A stretch of 64,000 bases of DNA from Micromonospora echinofusca (GCF_900091445.1 NZ_LT607733.1:2558501-2622500); one strand, 5' to 3'. Shown: positions 1-8,961, counted from the first letter of the stretch. Made by a program: numbers and translations. Notes: generated by a model not told the origin, from the sequence alone.

Positions 1-32
1 GTCGTCCTGGGTGGACACTCATAATGGACGCC

Positions 33-284
33 ATGGTCGCCTGGGAGTACGCGTTGCTGGTCCGCCGTTATCAGGGGCAGGGCCGCGCCTTTCACGTCAG
101 CTTCACCTGGTACGGCCCGGACGGGTCGCGCCGGGACATCACGGCGTACGGCGACACGGCGATCGCGCACCTCAACCGGGCCGGCCGGGAGGGCTGGGAG
201 CTGGTCTCCGCCGCCGAGGACGTCAACAACGTCCAGGGCAGCACCGAGGTGCACCGCTACCACCTGAAGCGGCCGGTGGGCTGA
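33..284 (+). CDS. small conserved-looking protein of unknown function (83 aa)
   Basis: Not recognised with certainty. The protein starts MVAWEYALLVRR and contains LNRAGREGWELVSA and YHLKRPV. This spacing (WEY at the start, a central GWELV, a final basic strand) resembles the small DUF4177-type beta proteins, but that is only a resemblance. An ATG at 24 is also possible. I prefer 33 because a CATAAT hexamer at 20-25 sits 7 nt before it, the geometry of a leaderless actinobacterial promoter, and no Shine-Dalgarno is seen. No signal peptide or membrane segment. It is separated from the following operon by about 160 nt. Confidence 0.6.
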   Translation: MVAWEYALLVRRYQGQGRAFHVSFTWYGPDGSRRDITAYGDTAIAHLNRAGREGWELVSAAEDVNNVQGSTEVHRYHLKRPVG

Positions 285-441
285 CCGGGCGCTGCGAAGC
301 CTCGGCGTGGCCTTGCCGGTAGGCGGGTGAGGTTCCTCGTTTCCGGGACCGCCGGACCTGTCGGGTAGTCGACTCGCTACCGCAATGGATTGGCAAGTGT
401 CGCTATCTTGGGTGGTTCGCCGACCTTGACGGGGGAGACTC
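285..441 (+). promoter_or_regulatory. leader and promoter region of the Trypco1-STAND operon
   Basis: Intergenic stretch upstream of the leader ORF. It has no coding signal. A TATCTT hexamer near 404 is a possible -10 box, but no convincing -35 lies at the right distance. A strong Shine-Dalgarno (GGGGGAG, about 431-437) precedes the ATG at 442. Confidence 0.35.
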
Positions 442-489
442 ATGGAAGCGGTTACCTGCGTGCTGCCGAAGATGTGCTGCGGTGGGTGA
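442..489 (+). CDS. putative 15-aa leader peptide overlapping the Trypco1 start
   Basis: ATG at 442 lies 4 nt after GGGGGAG and reads MEAVTCVLPKMCCGG to a TGA at 487-489, so it overlaps the GTG start of the next gene (482) by 8 nt. The start signal is stronger than that of the larger gene, which has no clear ribosome binding site of its own. Translational coupling is therefore plausible. Three cysteines, two adjacent, near the end recall the cysteine-containing attenuating leader peptides known in mycobacteria; a similar role here is inference. The alternative is a chance ORF. Confidence 0.35.
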   Translation: MEAVTCVLPKMCCGG

Positions 490-853
490 GGGCCAGCCCG
501 GCCATACGGTCGAGGTGCCTCTGGGGGATGGCGAAGGCGTCGTCAGGGTCCAGGTGGACGAGGTGGACGAGAGCCTGGTGCGGGTCGGCCGTGGTGGTCG
601 TGCGATGGCACGGGCTGAGCAGTCGCTTGGGCAGATGCTTGAGGTCGTCCGCCCGGTGGCGGACGCCTTCGTCGGCCAGTGCCGTGCGATGGCTCAGCTC
701 CCGGACGAGGCAACGCTGGAGTTCGGCCTGTCCCTGTCGTCCGATGCGAAGATCGTCATCGCGGGTGTCTCGACGGCTGCCAACTTCTCAGTGAGTCTCA
801 CCTGGAACAGGAGAGACGAGGGCGATCCGGCTGGCGGTCCGCAAGGAATCTGA
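482..853 (+). CDS. CU044_2847-family / Trypco1 (trypsin-co-occurring domain) protein
   Basis: A 123-residue protein whose core starts VEVPLGDGEGVVRVQVDE and continues through a helical middle (SLGQMLEVVRPVADAFVGQC) to a C-terminal strand pair (ATLEFGLSLSSDAKIVIAG, FSVSLTWNR). This is the layout of the small beta-rich Trypco1/CU044_2847 domain. That family is encoded beside trypsin-like proteases and STAND NTPases in predicted actinobacterial conflict systems, and it may act as an adaptor or substrate of the protease; its biochemical role is not established. The next gene starts 32 nt downstream and is exactly such a trypsin-STAND protein, so the assignment is supported by domain and context. 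GTG is the only reasonable start in this frame. Confidence 0.8.
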   Translation: MGEGQPGHTVEVPLGDGEGVVRVQVDEVDESLVRVGRGGRAMARAEQSLGQMLEVVRPVADAFVGQCRAMAQLPDEATLEFGLSLSSDAKIVIAGVSTAANFSVSLTWNRRDEGDPAGGPQGI

Positions 854-885
854 CCACACGAGCTTCATCGCGCGGGGAGGTCGAC

Positions 886-3800
886 GTGCCCGGAGAGAGG
901 CGTCGTGGAGCGCCGGAGCCGGAGCTGGCACTGGCGTCGGCGGTGGTTCGGGTCATCGGTCCGGACGGCACCGTCGGCGGTGCCGGCTTCGTTGTCGCCC
1001 CGGACCTCGTCCTCACCTGCGCTCATGTGGTGTCCGACGCGCTCGGCCTGCCTCGCGAGGCAGCGCCGGACGTCGAGGCCCAGGTGATCGTCGAGCTGCC
1101 GCTGGCCGATAGCGACCGGAACGCGTGCCGGGGGACGGCGGAGGTGTGGCGGTGGGTGCCGATCCGCGCTGACCAGAGCGGGGACGTGGCCGTGCTGCGG
1201 TTGCGCGCCGCGCTTCCCGGTGCACGCCCGCTGCCGATGGTCGACGCCGAGAGTGTGTGGGACCACGAGACGCGGGTGGTGGGATTCACCGACGACCATC
1301 CGGACGGGATCTGGCATCGAGGAAGGTTCCGTGGGCGCACCGGGCGTGGCTGGGTACAGCTGTCGCGGGCGGACGGGCAGGCCAGCCACATCAAGCGAGG
1401 CTTCAGCGGCAGCCCCGTCTGGGACGACGACCTGGGCGCGGCGGTCGGCATGGTGGTCGCGGCCCAGCCGGTGCGCGAGGCACAGCAGGCGTTCGTCATG
1501 CGTACGAAGACACTGGCGCGGGAGATACCCGAACTGGGTGACGTGCTTGTCCCGGCGACGCCCTTTCGTGGACTTGCCACCTTCCAGGAAGCCGACGCGG
1601 AAGTCTTCTTCGGCCGCGACGACGAGGCGACGCAGGTGGTCACCGCGCTGCGGGGGACGGAGCCGAGCGTCATCCTCTACGGTCCTTCAGGCTGCGGCAA
1701 GTCGTCGCTTGCGCTCGCCGGTGTGGTACCGAGGATGCGTCGGGCCGGCTACGACGTCCTGGTGGTCGACGCCGGCCGCATCACGTCCCCGAGAGCGGCG
1801 ATCGCGACGGAACTCTTCGAGACGGTGCGTGCGGGATGGCCCGACTCCGGCTGGGTGGACAGCGCCGATCAGGTGGAACGCTGGTTGTGCGAGTTGGGGA
1901 TCACGGACACCTTCCACCGGGCCACAGGGCGATCGGCGGCCCGCCTGCTGGTCGTCCTCGACCAGGCCGAAGCCCTGCTGAACCGTTCAGAGTCGGAGAT
2001 CGCCGAGACCGTCGCGCTGCTGTTCCCGCACCGGCAACCGACCAACCTGCGGGTCCTGGCCACCCTGCGCGCCGACTTCATGGACTCCGCATTGAGTCAC
2101 GAGCACCTGGGGTCCGTACTACGTCGCGGGGTGACGCTACCACTGACCCCGATGACCCGCGACCAGCTGCACCAGGTGGTGACCGAGCCACTCGGGCGGA
2201 TACCTGTGGTCGAGTACGACCCCGGGCTGGAACGGCGCATTCTGGACGACGCGGGCGGCGAGCCGGGGGTTCTGCCGCTGCTCGGCTTCGTCCTGGCGCG
2301 GCTGTGGGACAGACGGGCCGCCGGGCGCCTTCGAGCCGAGACCTACAACGATCTTGGTGGTGTGACCGGTGCGCTGCGGCTACACGCCGAACAGGCGTGG
2401 CGGGAGTGCGTCAGCGCCGAGACCGAGGTGGAGGCTCGGCGGCTGCTCACCGGACTGGTACGGCTGCTGCCGGGTGGTGAGGCTCCACTGCGGCGGGTGC
2501 TGACGCGCGAGGAGGCCGGCGAGGAACGCTGGCGCCTCGCGCTCGCGTTCGCCGAGCGGCGCCTGCTGGTCCTGTCCGGTGCCGACGGCCGCCCGGAGAG
2601 CGCGGAGTTGGCGCACGAAGCGCTGGTCACGGCGTGGCCGGCGTTGGCGGAGCAGGTCCGGGCCGATGCCGAGTTCCTCGCGGGGCGTGCGGAGGTGCAG
2701 CACGACCTGGAGCGATGGCGCAGGGCCGATAGCTCGGCCGATCTGCTACCCGGCGCCCTTCAGCTCGCGGCCCTGGAGACGCGGTTGCGGGGGCGCGAGG
2801 CGGATCTCACCGGCGAGCAGCGGCATTTCCTGGCCCAGGCCCACCGTCGGCGACGCGCGCAGCGGGTCCGGGTGCGTGCGGGATGGACTGCCGCAGGTCT
2901 GGTCCTCGCCCTGGTCGTCGGACTGGGCACGTTCCTGGTGCAGGAGTCGAAGGTGAGGGCTCAGCGGGAGGCGGAGGGTCGGTCGCGGGCGCTGGCGGTC
3001 CAGTCGGACGAGTTGACCGGCACCAACCCGGGGGCGGCCGTCCTGGCCGCGCTCGCGGGGTACGGGATCGCGCCGACGCAGGAGGCTCGTAGCGCGTTGA
3101 TGCGCGGGTACCTGGAACTCAAGGACGCGGCGTGGACCCTGACCGACGCCGAAGGGAACATCGCGGCGGCGGCGACGAGCGCCGACGCGGCAGTGACGTT
3201 GGTGACGACCGAGAGCGGCCGGGCCACCCTCTTCGTCCGGACGGCCGAGGGCCGGGTGCGGCAGGAGCAGCTTCGGTTGGCTGACAATGCTCTGTCTCCG
3301 GCGGTGAGCCGGGACGGCCGGCGGATCGCCTACCTGCGCGACGCGGACGGTGTGATCGCCTGGCACGACGTGACGCCCACGGGTGAGCAGCTGGCAGGGC
3401 CCGCGCACCCGCTACAGGGCGCACTCGAGGAACGCTCCCTGGGCGCCACCCACATCATGGACTTCTCGCCGGAGGCCCGCAGACTGGTCGCGGTGCCGGC
3501 GGCGGATTCGAAACGGCCGGGGCAGGTTTGGGACCTGGAAACGGGACAGCCACGGACCCTACCGGCCCAGGTCTCCGGGCTCACGAACGTGTGGTTCGGG
3601 CCGAACGAGGAGACGCTGGTGGCGCACCGCGCCGGAGCGGGACAGGCCTCGATGGCGACGGTCGACATCTACTCCGGCACCGTACGTGACCTGGCCGGCG
3701 CCGTCGACTACTCGGGCAACGCGGTGTCGGCTGACGGCAGCGTGGCGGTCGTGTGCCGGCAGGAGGGCACCGCTCCCGACTCGATCGGAGCGGCCCACTA

Positions 3801-5133
3801 CCAGGCTGTCCGTGTGGCGGACGGACAGGTGCTCAGTCGCTACCGCCGTGGAGACGACACCTCCTGTCGGGAAGTGGCGGTGGACGCCAGGGGTGAGCGC
3901 TTCGCCGTGTTGGTGCGGACCGGCGAGTGGGACCTCGTCGACGCCACGACGGCGCCGGACGGCGCAGTGCGGTTCTTCGGGCCCGACTCGCTGGAGAGGA
4001 TCGCCCACCTGCCCCTGCTGGGGACCGCCCACGAGCCTGTCGTGGTCACCCGGAACGACAGCATGGTGACCGGCTGGGCGCTCGTGAAGGACACCGGTGA
4101 CGTCGCGTACAGCCCGCCGAAGCTGCTGGGCGACGGGAGCACGATGGTGGTCCGCGTGGGGAAGGACGGCGACAGACTGCGGATCATGGAGACGGAAGGG
4201 GCGCAGCGGACCATCGCCGAAGTGGTCAGCGATGCCCGGACGCCGCCGGACGCGAAGCAGCCCCTCCAGGTCAACAACGCCGAGACTCTGGTGGCAGACG
4301 TGTCCGACCACCACCGGATCTCTGTGCGGGCACTGCCGTCGCTGCGCCAGGTGGCCGAGTTCACCACTGCGGCACCACCCGTCGACGCCGACGGGAAACC
4401 GGAGCTGCTGCAGTTCCTCTTTCACAGCGACGAGCGGCTGGTGACCCAATCCGGCACCCGGGTCGAGTACTGGGACGCCCGCGCGGGGCGCCGCCTGGCG
4501 CCGTCGATCGACCTGCGCGAGCTTGGGCTCACCAGCGGCGCGGACCAACCGACCTACTTCGTGGGCCGCCACTCCCTTCCCGGGCACGCGGCAGTCACCG
4601 TTACCGGCGAACCGGAGGTGTACGCCATCAATCTGCTCACTGGCGAGGAGGCCAAGGAGCATCGAGTACGCCTCGGCAACGATCTCCTCGTGGCTGTCCC
4701 GCTGGGGGATCCGCGCTACCTGGTGGTGATGACCACAGGCCGGATGGTGGAGTTGTGGTCGGTGCACCGCGGGCGACCGTCGCAGCGGGTGGCCGGCCCG
4801 CTCGGGCCGCTGAGGGAGAACCGGTGGGTGGCGGGCGGTACCGGAGGGGCCGGGTTCTTCCTGGCCAACAGGAACTCCATACGCCTGTTGCAGGCTGACG
4901 ATCCCGGCTATCGGGAGACGTACGTCTTCGCGGAGGACGAGGGCTTCCTCGCCGCCACGAAAGGCGGCACGTCGGTGCTGTACTCGCCTCCGGTGGGAGG
5001 CCGTCTGAAACTGCTCCGCCTCGATCCCGCGCTCTGGCAGGGGCACCTGTGCGCCGTTGTCGGTCGTGAGCTGACCGACGACGAACGCGAAGGGCTCTCC
5101 CGGGGCCTGCCAACCCGGATCTGCCCTTCCTGA
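886..5133 (+). CDS. trypsin-like protease / nSTAND NTPase / TM / beta-propeller protein
   Basis: A 1415-residue signalling protein, likely cytoplasmic with one membrane segment. Residues about 15-210 are a trypsin-like domain with a full triad: His47 (TCAHVV), Asp100 (GDVAVL) and Ser174 (GFSGSPV). Residues about 228-640 are an nSTAND-type P-loop NTPase: FRGLATF entry, Walker A GPSGCGKSS at 266-274, Walker B VVLDQAEAL around Asp359, and LATLRADF with Arg395. A hydrophobic segment spans about 665-687, then the STAND-typical SRALAVQSDEL...AALAGYGIAPTQEAR. The rest (about 740-1380) is repetitive beta structure fitting a WD40-like propeller sensor, closing with CAVVGRELTDDE and a final CPS. GTG at 886 has GGGGAGG 5 nt upstream; an earlier in-frame start would overlap the Trypco1 gene. 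By analogy with STAND systems, ligand sensing by the propeller would drive NTPase oligomerisation and unleash the protease (inference). Confidence 0.88.
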   Translation: MPGERRRGAPEPELALASAVVRVIGPDGTVGGAGFVVAPDLVLTCAHVVSDALGLPREAAPDVEAQVIVELPLADSDRNACRGTAEVWRWVPIRADQSGDVAVLRLRAALPGARPLPMVDAESVWDHETRVVGFTDDHPDGIWHRGRFRGRTGRGWVQLSRADGQASHIKRGFSGSPVWDDDLGAAVGMVVAAQPVREAQQAFVMRTKTLAREIPELGDVLVPATPFRGLATFQEADAEVFFGRDDEATQVVTALRGTEPSVILYGPSGCGKSSLALAGVVPRMRRAGYDVLVVDAGRITSPRAAIATELFETVRAGWPDSGWVDSADQVERWLCELGITDTFHRATGRSAARLLVVLDQAEALLNRSESEIAETVALLFPHRQPTNLRVLATLRADFMDSALSHEHLGSVLRRGVTLPLTPMTRDQLHQVVTEPLGRIPVVEYDPGLERRILDDAGGEPGVLPLLGFVLARLWDRRAAGRLRAETYNDLGGVTGALRLHAEQAWRECVSAETEVEARRLLTGLVRLLPGGEAPLRRVLTREEAGEERWRLALAFAERRLLVLSGADGRPESAELAHEALVTAWPALAEQVRADAEFLAGRAEVQHDLERWRRADSSADLLPGALQLAALETRLRGREADLTGEQRHFLAQAHRRRRAQRVRVRAGWTAAGLVLALVVGLGTFLVQESKVRAQREAEGRSRALAVQSDELTGTNPGAAVLAALAGYGIAPTQEARSALMRGYLELKDAAWTLTDAEGNIAAAATSADAAVTLVTTESGRATLFVRTAEGRVRQEQLRLADNALSPAVSRDGRRIAYLRDADGVIAWHDVTPTGEQLAGPAHPLQGALEERSLGATHIMDFSPEARRLVAVPAADSKRPGQVWDLETGQPRTLPAQVSGLTNVWFGPNEETLVAHRAGAGQASMATVDIYSGTVRDLAGAVDYSGNAVSADGSVAVVCRQEGTAPDSIGAAHYQAVRVADGQVLSRYRRGDDTSCREVAVDARGERFAVLVRTGEWDLVDATTAPDGAVRFFGPDSLERIAHLPLLGTAHEPVVVTRNDSMVTGWALVKDTGDVAYSPPKLLGDGSTMVVRVGKDGDRLRIMETEGAQRTIAEVVSDARTPPDAKQPLQVNNAETLVADVSDHHRISVRALPSLRQVAEFTTAAPPVDADGKPELLQFLFHSDERLVTQSGTRVEYWDARAGRRLAPSIDLRELGLTSGADQPTYFVGRHSLPGHAAVTVTGEPEVYAINLLTGEEAKEHRVRLGNDLLVAVPLGDPRYLVVMTTGRMVELWSVHRGRPSQRVAGPLGPLRENRWVAGGTGGAGFFLANRNSIRLLQADDPGYRETYVFAEDEGFLAATKGGTSVLYSPPVGGRLKLLRLDPALWQGHLCAVVGRELTDDEREGLSRGLPTRICPS

Positions 5134-5305
5134 CCTGCCGGGCCTCGCGGTGCGGCTGCTGGTCGCGCTTCACCGTGCCGGCACCCCCGTACCCGGCCCT
5201 CGTCCCCAGCGCCACCCGGTCCTTCGGCACCGGTAGCGTTTCCTCCCGCCGCCGCTGACCGGCCGTCCGCCCGGGCACCGGCGCGTCGCGGCGAAAGGAG
5301 CAGCG

Positions 5306-6970
5306 GTGACACAGCCGGCGGCCGGCCCACCCCGGTACGTCGTCGGGGTCGACTTCGGCACCCTCTCCGGTCGGGCCGTCGTGGTCGACGTGGCCGACGG
5401 CACCGTACGGGGCGAGGCCGTCCACGCGTACCGGCACGGGGTGATCATCGAGCGGCTGCCCGACGGGACGCCGCTGCCGCCGGACTGGGCGTTGCAGCAC
5501 CCCGACGACCACCGCGAGGTGCTCCGCGTCGCGGTGCCCGCCGCGCTGCGCGCCGCCGGGGTCCGGCCCGAGGACGTGTGCGGCATCGGCGTCGACGCCA
5601 CCTCCTGCACGATGCTGCCCACCCTCGCCGACGGCACCCCGCTGTGCGAGCTGCCCGACCTGGCCGGGCGGCCGCACGCGTACCCGAAGCTGTGGAAGCA
5701 CCACGCGGCCCAGCGGCAGGCCGACCGGATCAACGACGTCGCCGCCGCGCGCGGCGAGAGCTGGCTGCCCCGCTACGGCGGCCGGGTCTCCGCCGAGTGG
5801 CAGCTCGCCAAGGCGCTGGAGGTGCTCCAGGAGGACCCGGCCGTCTTCGAGCGGGCGGAGCGGTTCATCGAGGCCGCGGACTGGCTGGTCTGGCAGCTCT
5901 GCGGCCGGGAGACCCGCAACGTCCCGGCCGCAGGCTACAAGGGGCTACGGCAGGACGGGCGGTACCCGTCGGCGGAGTTCCTGCGCGCCCTGCACCCCCG
6001 CCTCGACGGGCTGCTGCCCCGCGTCGACGGCCCGCTCGTACCGGCGGGTGCCCAGGCCGGCCGGCTGACCGCCGACGCCGCCCGGTGGACCGGGCTGCCG
6101 GCCGGGACCGCCGTCGCGGCGGGCGCCATCGACGCGCACGTCACCGCCGCGGCGGCCCGCGCGGTCGAGCCCGGCCGGATGCTCGCGGTGCTCGGCACCT
6201 CCACCTGCCTGATCATGAACGCGGAGACGTACCGCGAGGTGCCCGGCGTCTGCGGCGTGGTCGACGGCGGCGTCACCGCCGGGGCGTGGGGCTACGAGGC
6301 GGGGCAGAGCGGGGTCGGCGACATCTTCGCCTGGTACGCCCGCAACGCCCTGCCGGCCCACTACGCCGACGAGGCACGCCGCCGGGGGATCAGCCCGTAC
6401 GAGCTGCTGGACACCCTCGCCGCCGACCAGCCGGTGGGCGGCCACGGGCTGCTGGCCCTGGACTGGCACAGCGGCAACCGCTCGGTGCTGATGGACCACG
6501 AGCTGAGCGGCGTGCTGGTCGGGCTGACCCTCGCCACCCGGCCGGAGGAGATCTGGCGGGCGCTGCTGGAGGCCACCGCCTTCGGCGCCCGGACCGTCGT
6601 CGACGCGTTCACCGCCGCCGGGGTGACGGTCGACGAGCTGACCGTGGCCGGCGGGCTGACCGACAACCGGCTGTTGCTGCGGATCTACGCCGACGTGCTC
6701 AACCGGCCGCTGCACGTGCTCGACTCCGCCCACCCGGCGGCGCTGGGCGCGGCCATCCACGCGGCGGTCGCCGCCGGGGCGTACCCGGACGTGCCGGCCG
6801 CCTCGGCGGCGATGGGCGCCGGCCGGCGCGAGACCTGGCACCCCGATCCGGCCCGATCGGCGGCCTACGACGAGCTGTACGCCGAGTACCGCGCCCTGCA
6901 CGACCACTTCGGCCGGGGCGGCACCGACGTCCTGCACCGCCTTCGCGCCCTGCGCCACCACCCCCACTAG
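5306..6970 (+). CDS. araB: L-ribulokinase (FGGY family)
   Basis: A 554-residue FGGY carbohydrate kinase. It would phosphorylate L-ribulose with ATP in L-arabinose catabolism. The N-terminal phosphate-binding strand GVDFGTLSGRAVVVDV and GIGVDATSCTMLP are typical of AraB. The catalytic Asp lies in GAIDAH, the second phosphate motif is GTSTC, and the adenosine motif is VAGGLTDN. LPRYGGRVSAEWQLAK also fits ribulokinases. The GTG start has AAAGGAG 6-7 nt upstream. The gene stands alone: no araA or araD is adjacent, although a secreted GH43 enzyme lies about 43 kb away. A possible -10 (TAGCGT) lies near 5234. Confidence 0.88.
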   Translation: MTQPAAGPPRYVVGVDFGTLSGRAVVVDVADGTVRGEAVHAYRHGVIIERLPDGTPLPPDWALQHPDDHREVLRVAVPAALRAAGVRPEDVCGIGVDATSCTMLPTLADGTPLCELPDLAGRPHAYPKLWKHHAAQRQADRINDVAAARGESWLPRYGGRVSAEWQLAKALEVLQEDPAVFERAERFIEAADWLVWQLCGRETRNVPAAGYKGLRQDGRYPSAEFLRALHPRLDGLLPRVDGPLVPAGAQAGRLTADAARWTGLPAGTAVAAGAIDAHVTAAAARAVEPGRMLAVLGTSTCLIMNAETYREVPGVCGVVDGGVTAGAWGYEAGQSGVGDIFAWYARNALPAHYADEARRRGISPYELLDTLAADQPVGGHGLLALDWHSGNRSVLMDHELSGVLVGLTLATRPEEIWRALLEATAFGARTVVDAFTAAGVTVDELTVAGGLTDNRLLLRIYADVLNRPLHVLDSAHPAALGAAIHAAVAAGAYPDVPAASAAMGAGRRETWHPDPARSAAYDELYAEYRALHDHFGRGGTDVLHRLRALRHHPH

Positions 6971-7021
6971 CCCTCCGGTCCCCCCACCCCGCCCCGCCGC
7001 CCTGGGGCGGGTAGGGACGGG

Positions 7022-7054
7022 GACGCCCCCGCTCGTGGGTCGGGCGGGGGCGTC
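7022..7054. terminator. bidirectional hairpin terminator between araB and glyA
   Basis: GACGCCCCCGC and GCGGGGGCGTC form an 11-bp perfect stem with an 11-nt loop between two convergent genes. No U-tract follows, as is usual in high-GC actinobacteria. Confidence 0.6.
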
Positions 7055-7066
7055 GGGTGGCGCCGT

Positions 7067-8506
7067 TCAGCCGAGGTCGACGGCCGGGTAGAGCGGGAAG
7101 CCGGTCAGCAGGTCGCTGGCCTGCTTGGCGACCCGGTCGGCGACGGCCGGGTCGAGGACGTACTTGGCCTTGGACGCGGTGCCGTCCGGGTTGGCGCCCG
7201 GCTTGGTCTGGCTGAGCACGGTGTGGATCAGCTCGGCGGTCTCGTCCATCTGCGCGGTGCCGAGGCCCCGGCTGGTCAGCGCCGGGGTGCCGACCCGGAT
7301 GCCGGAGGTGTACCAGGCGCCGTTCGGGTCCTGCGGCACGGAGTTGCGGTTGGTGACGATGCCGGAGTCGAGCAGCGCCTGCTCGGCCTGCCGGCCCGTC
7401 AGGCCGTAGCCCGAGACGTCGATCAGCACCAGGTGGTTGTCGGTGCCGCCGGTGACGAGCTTGCCGCCGCGCCGCAGCAGCCCGTCGGCGAGCGCCTGGG
7501 CGTTGTCCACGATCCGCTGGGCGTAGTCGGCGAAGTCGGGGCGGCGGGCCTCGGCGAGGGCGACGGCCTTGGCGGCCATCACGTGCGGCAGCGGGCCGCC
7601 GAGCACCATCGGGCAGCCCCGGTCGACCTGGTCGGCCAGCTCGGGCTGGCAGAGCACCATGCCGCCGCGCGGGCCACGCAGCGACTTGTGCGTGGTGGTG
7701 GTGACGATGTGCGCGTGCGGCACCGGGTCGAAGTCGCCGGTGAAGACCTTCCCGGCGACCAGGCCGGCGAAGTGCGCCATGTCGACCATGAAGGTGGCGC
7801 CGACCGAGTCGGCGATCTCCCGCATGATCCGGAAGTTGACCTTCCGCGGGTACGCCGAGTAGCCGGCGACCAGGATCAGCGGCTTGAACTCGCGGGCGGC
7901 CTCGGCGACCTTGTCGTAGTCGACGAGCCCGGTGGTCGGGTCGGTGCCGTAGCTGCGCTGGTCGAACATCTTGCCGGAGATGTTCGGCCGGAACCCGTGG
8001 GTGAGGTGGCCGCCGGCGTCCAGCGACATGCCGAGCATCCGCTGGTTGCCCAGCTCGCGGCGCAGCGCGAACCAGTCGGCCTCGGTGAGGTCGTTGACCT
8101 GCCGCACCTGGGCCTTCTTCAGCGCGGGCGACTCCACCCGGTCGGCCAGGATCGCCCAGAACGCGACGAGGTTGGCGTCGATGCCGGAGTGCGGCTGCAC
8201 GTACGCGTGCGCGGCGCCGAACAGCTCCCGGGCGTGCTCGGCGGCGAGCGCCTCGACGGTGTCGACGTTCTGGCAGCCCGCGTAGAAGCGGCGCCCGACG
8301 GTGCCCTCGGCGTACTTGTCGCTGAACCAGTTGCCCATGGTCAGCAGGGTCGCGGGGGAGGCGTAGTTCTCGCTGGCGATGAGCTTGAGCGACTCGCGCT
8401 GGTCGGCGAGCTCGGCGCCGATGGCGTCGGCGACCCGCGGCTCGACGGCGCGGATCACCTCGAGGGCGCTGCGGAAGGCGGTGGATTCGGCGTTCAGCGA
8501 CGACAT
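7067..8506 (-). CDS. glyA: serine hydroxymethyltransferase (large actinobacterial form)
   Basis: A 479-residue PLP enzyme that interconverts serine and glycine with transfer of a one-carbon unit to tetrahydrofolate. Motifs include [35 protein letters not shown] and the PLP-lysine motif [14 protein letters not shown] with Lys274. The protein is about 60 residues longer than the usual 415-430; the extra length lies mostly in the region after the substrate-binding part, as in other large actinobacterial SHMTs. ATG at 8506 has GGAGG 5 nt upstream. A start at 8557 is rejected because that extension would run into the ZTP riboswitch at 8530-8606. Regulation is probably by that riboswitch at translation level, since the ribosome binding site follows closely. 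Confidence 0.93.
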   Translation of the reverse strand: MSSLNAESTAFRSALEVIRAVEPRVADAIGAELADQRESLKLIASENYASPATLLTMGNWFSDKYAEGTVGRRFYAGCQNVDTVEALAAEHARELFGAAHAYVQPHSGIDANLVAFWAILADRVESPALKKAQVRQVNDLTEADWFALRRELGNQRMLGMSLDAGGHLTHGFRPNISGKMFDQRSYGTDPTTGLVDYDKVAEAAREFKPLILVAGYSAYPRKVNFRIMREIADSVGATFMVDMAHFAGLVAGKVFTGDFDPVPHAHIVTTTTHKSLRGPRGGMVLCQPELADQVDRGCPMVLGGPLPHVMAAKAVALAEARRPDFADYAQRIVDNAQALADGLLRRGGKLVTGGTDNHLVLIDVSGYGLTGRQAEQALLDSGIVTNRNSVPQDPNGAWYTSGIRVGTPALTSRGLGTAQMDETAELIHTVLSQTKPGANPDGTASKAKYVLDPAVADRVAKQASDLLTGFPLYPAVDLG

Positions 8507-8529
8507 GCGACCTCCAGTGACGTGCGGAA

Positions 8530-8606
8530 GGCCCAGGCGCTCGGCATGCGTCCTCATGACGGGACCGCTTCCCGATGGTTGTCCATCCCCACGCGCCAGT
8601 CACGGC
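8530..8606 (-). ncRNA. ZTP (pfl) riboswitch upstream of glyA
   Basis: Read on the minus strand, the leader contains CGTGACTGGCG, a short hairpin GATGG-ACAA-CCATC, GGGAAGCG, and then after a variable linker GCGCCTGGGCC. These match the conserved parts of the ZTP/pfl riboswitch in order (GUGACUGGCG, P2 hairpin, GGGGAGCG, CCGCCUGGGC). The class senses ZMP/ZTP, signals of low 10-formyl-THF, and is known upstream of purine and one-carbon genes including glyA. About 20 nt separate it from the GGAGG of glyA, which suggests control of translation initiation. Confidence 0.88.
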
Positions 8607-8694
8607 CCGTGCCGATCCTACCGGGTCCGTCCCGGCGGTTCCCGGCCCACCTCGCGCGGCGGGGCGGGCGGGCACCGACGCGGGGCGTGACCGG

Positions 8695-8961
8695 CTCGCG
8701 GCGGGGCACAGCACACCCGGGGCCGACCGACACGGAGTTCTTCGACCGTGCCGAGATGGAGGACACCCGGGTCGGCTCCGGGCGCAAGGACGACCGCGGA
8801 CCGTGGCCGAGCAGGGCCTCGCGGCGATGATGCGCGGCGACCAGACGGTGACCGCGGGTTCCCTGCTCAACAAGGTGCAGACCGCCGCCGGCAAGATCGC
8901 CCCGGACCGGCTCAAGGCGGCGCAGCACCGCAGGATGGCCGAGCCGGGCTGCGGAAGCTGA
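8695..8961 (+). pseudogene. C-terminal remnant of a short-chain dehydrogenase, frameshifted
   Basis: One frame reads HPGPTDTEFFDRAEMEDTRV...KDD and a second frame continues TVAEQGLAAMMRGDQTVTAG, LLNKVQTAAGKIAPDR and HRRMAEPGCGS to a TGA at 8961. Together they match the end of actinobacterial SDR oxidoreductases (PGPTxTxFF..., then V.AGS..NK.Q, then MAEPG). The two parts join if one C is restored in the run after GACGAC near 8797. The N-terminal Rossmann part is absent. I read this as a decayed gene; the boundary at the 5' end is approximate. Confidence 0.7.

Noticed and set aside
8507..8557. 17-residue N-terminal extension of GlyA
   Set aside because: It would be read through the conserved end of the ZTP riboswitch, and the GGAGG fits the ATG at 8506.
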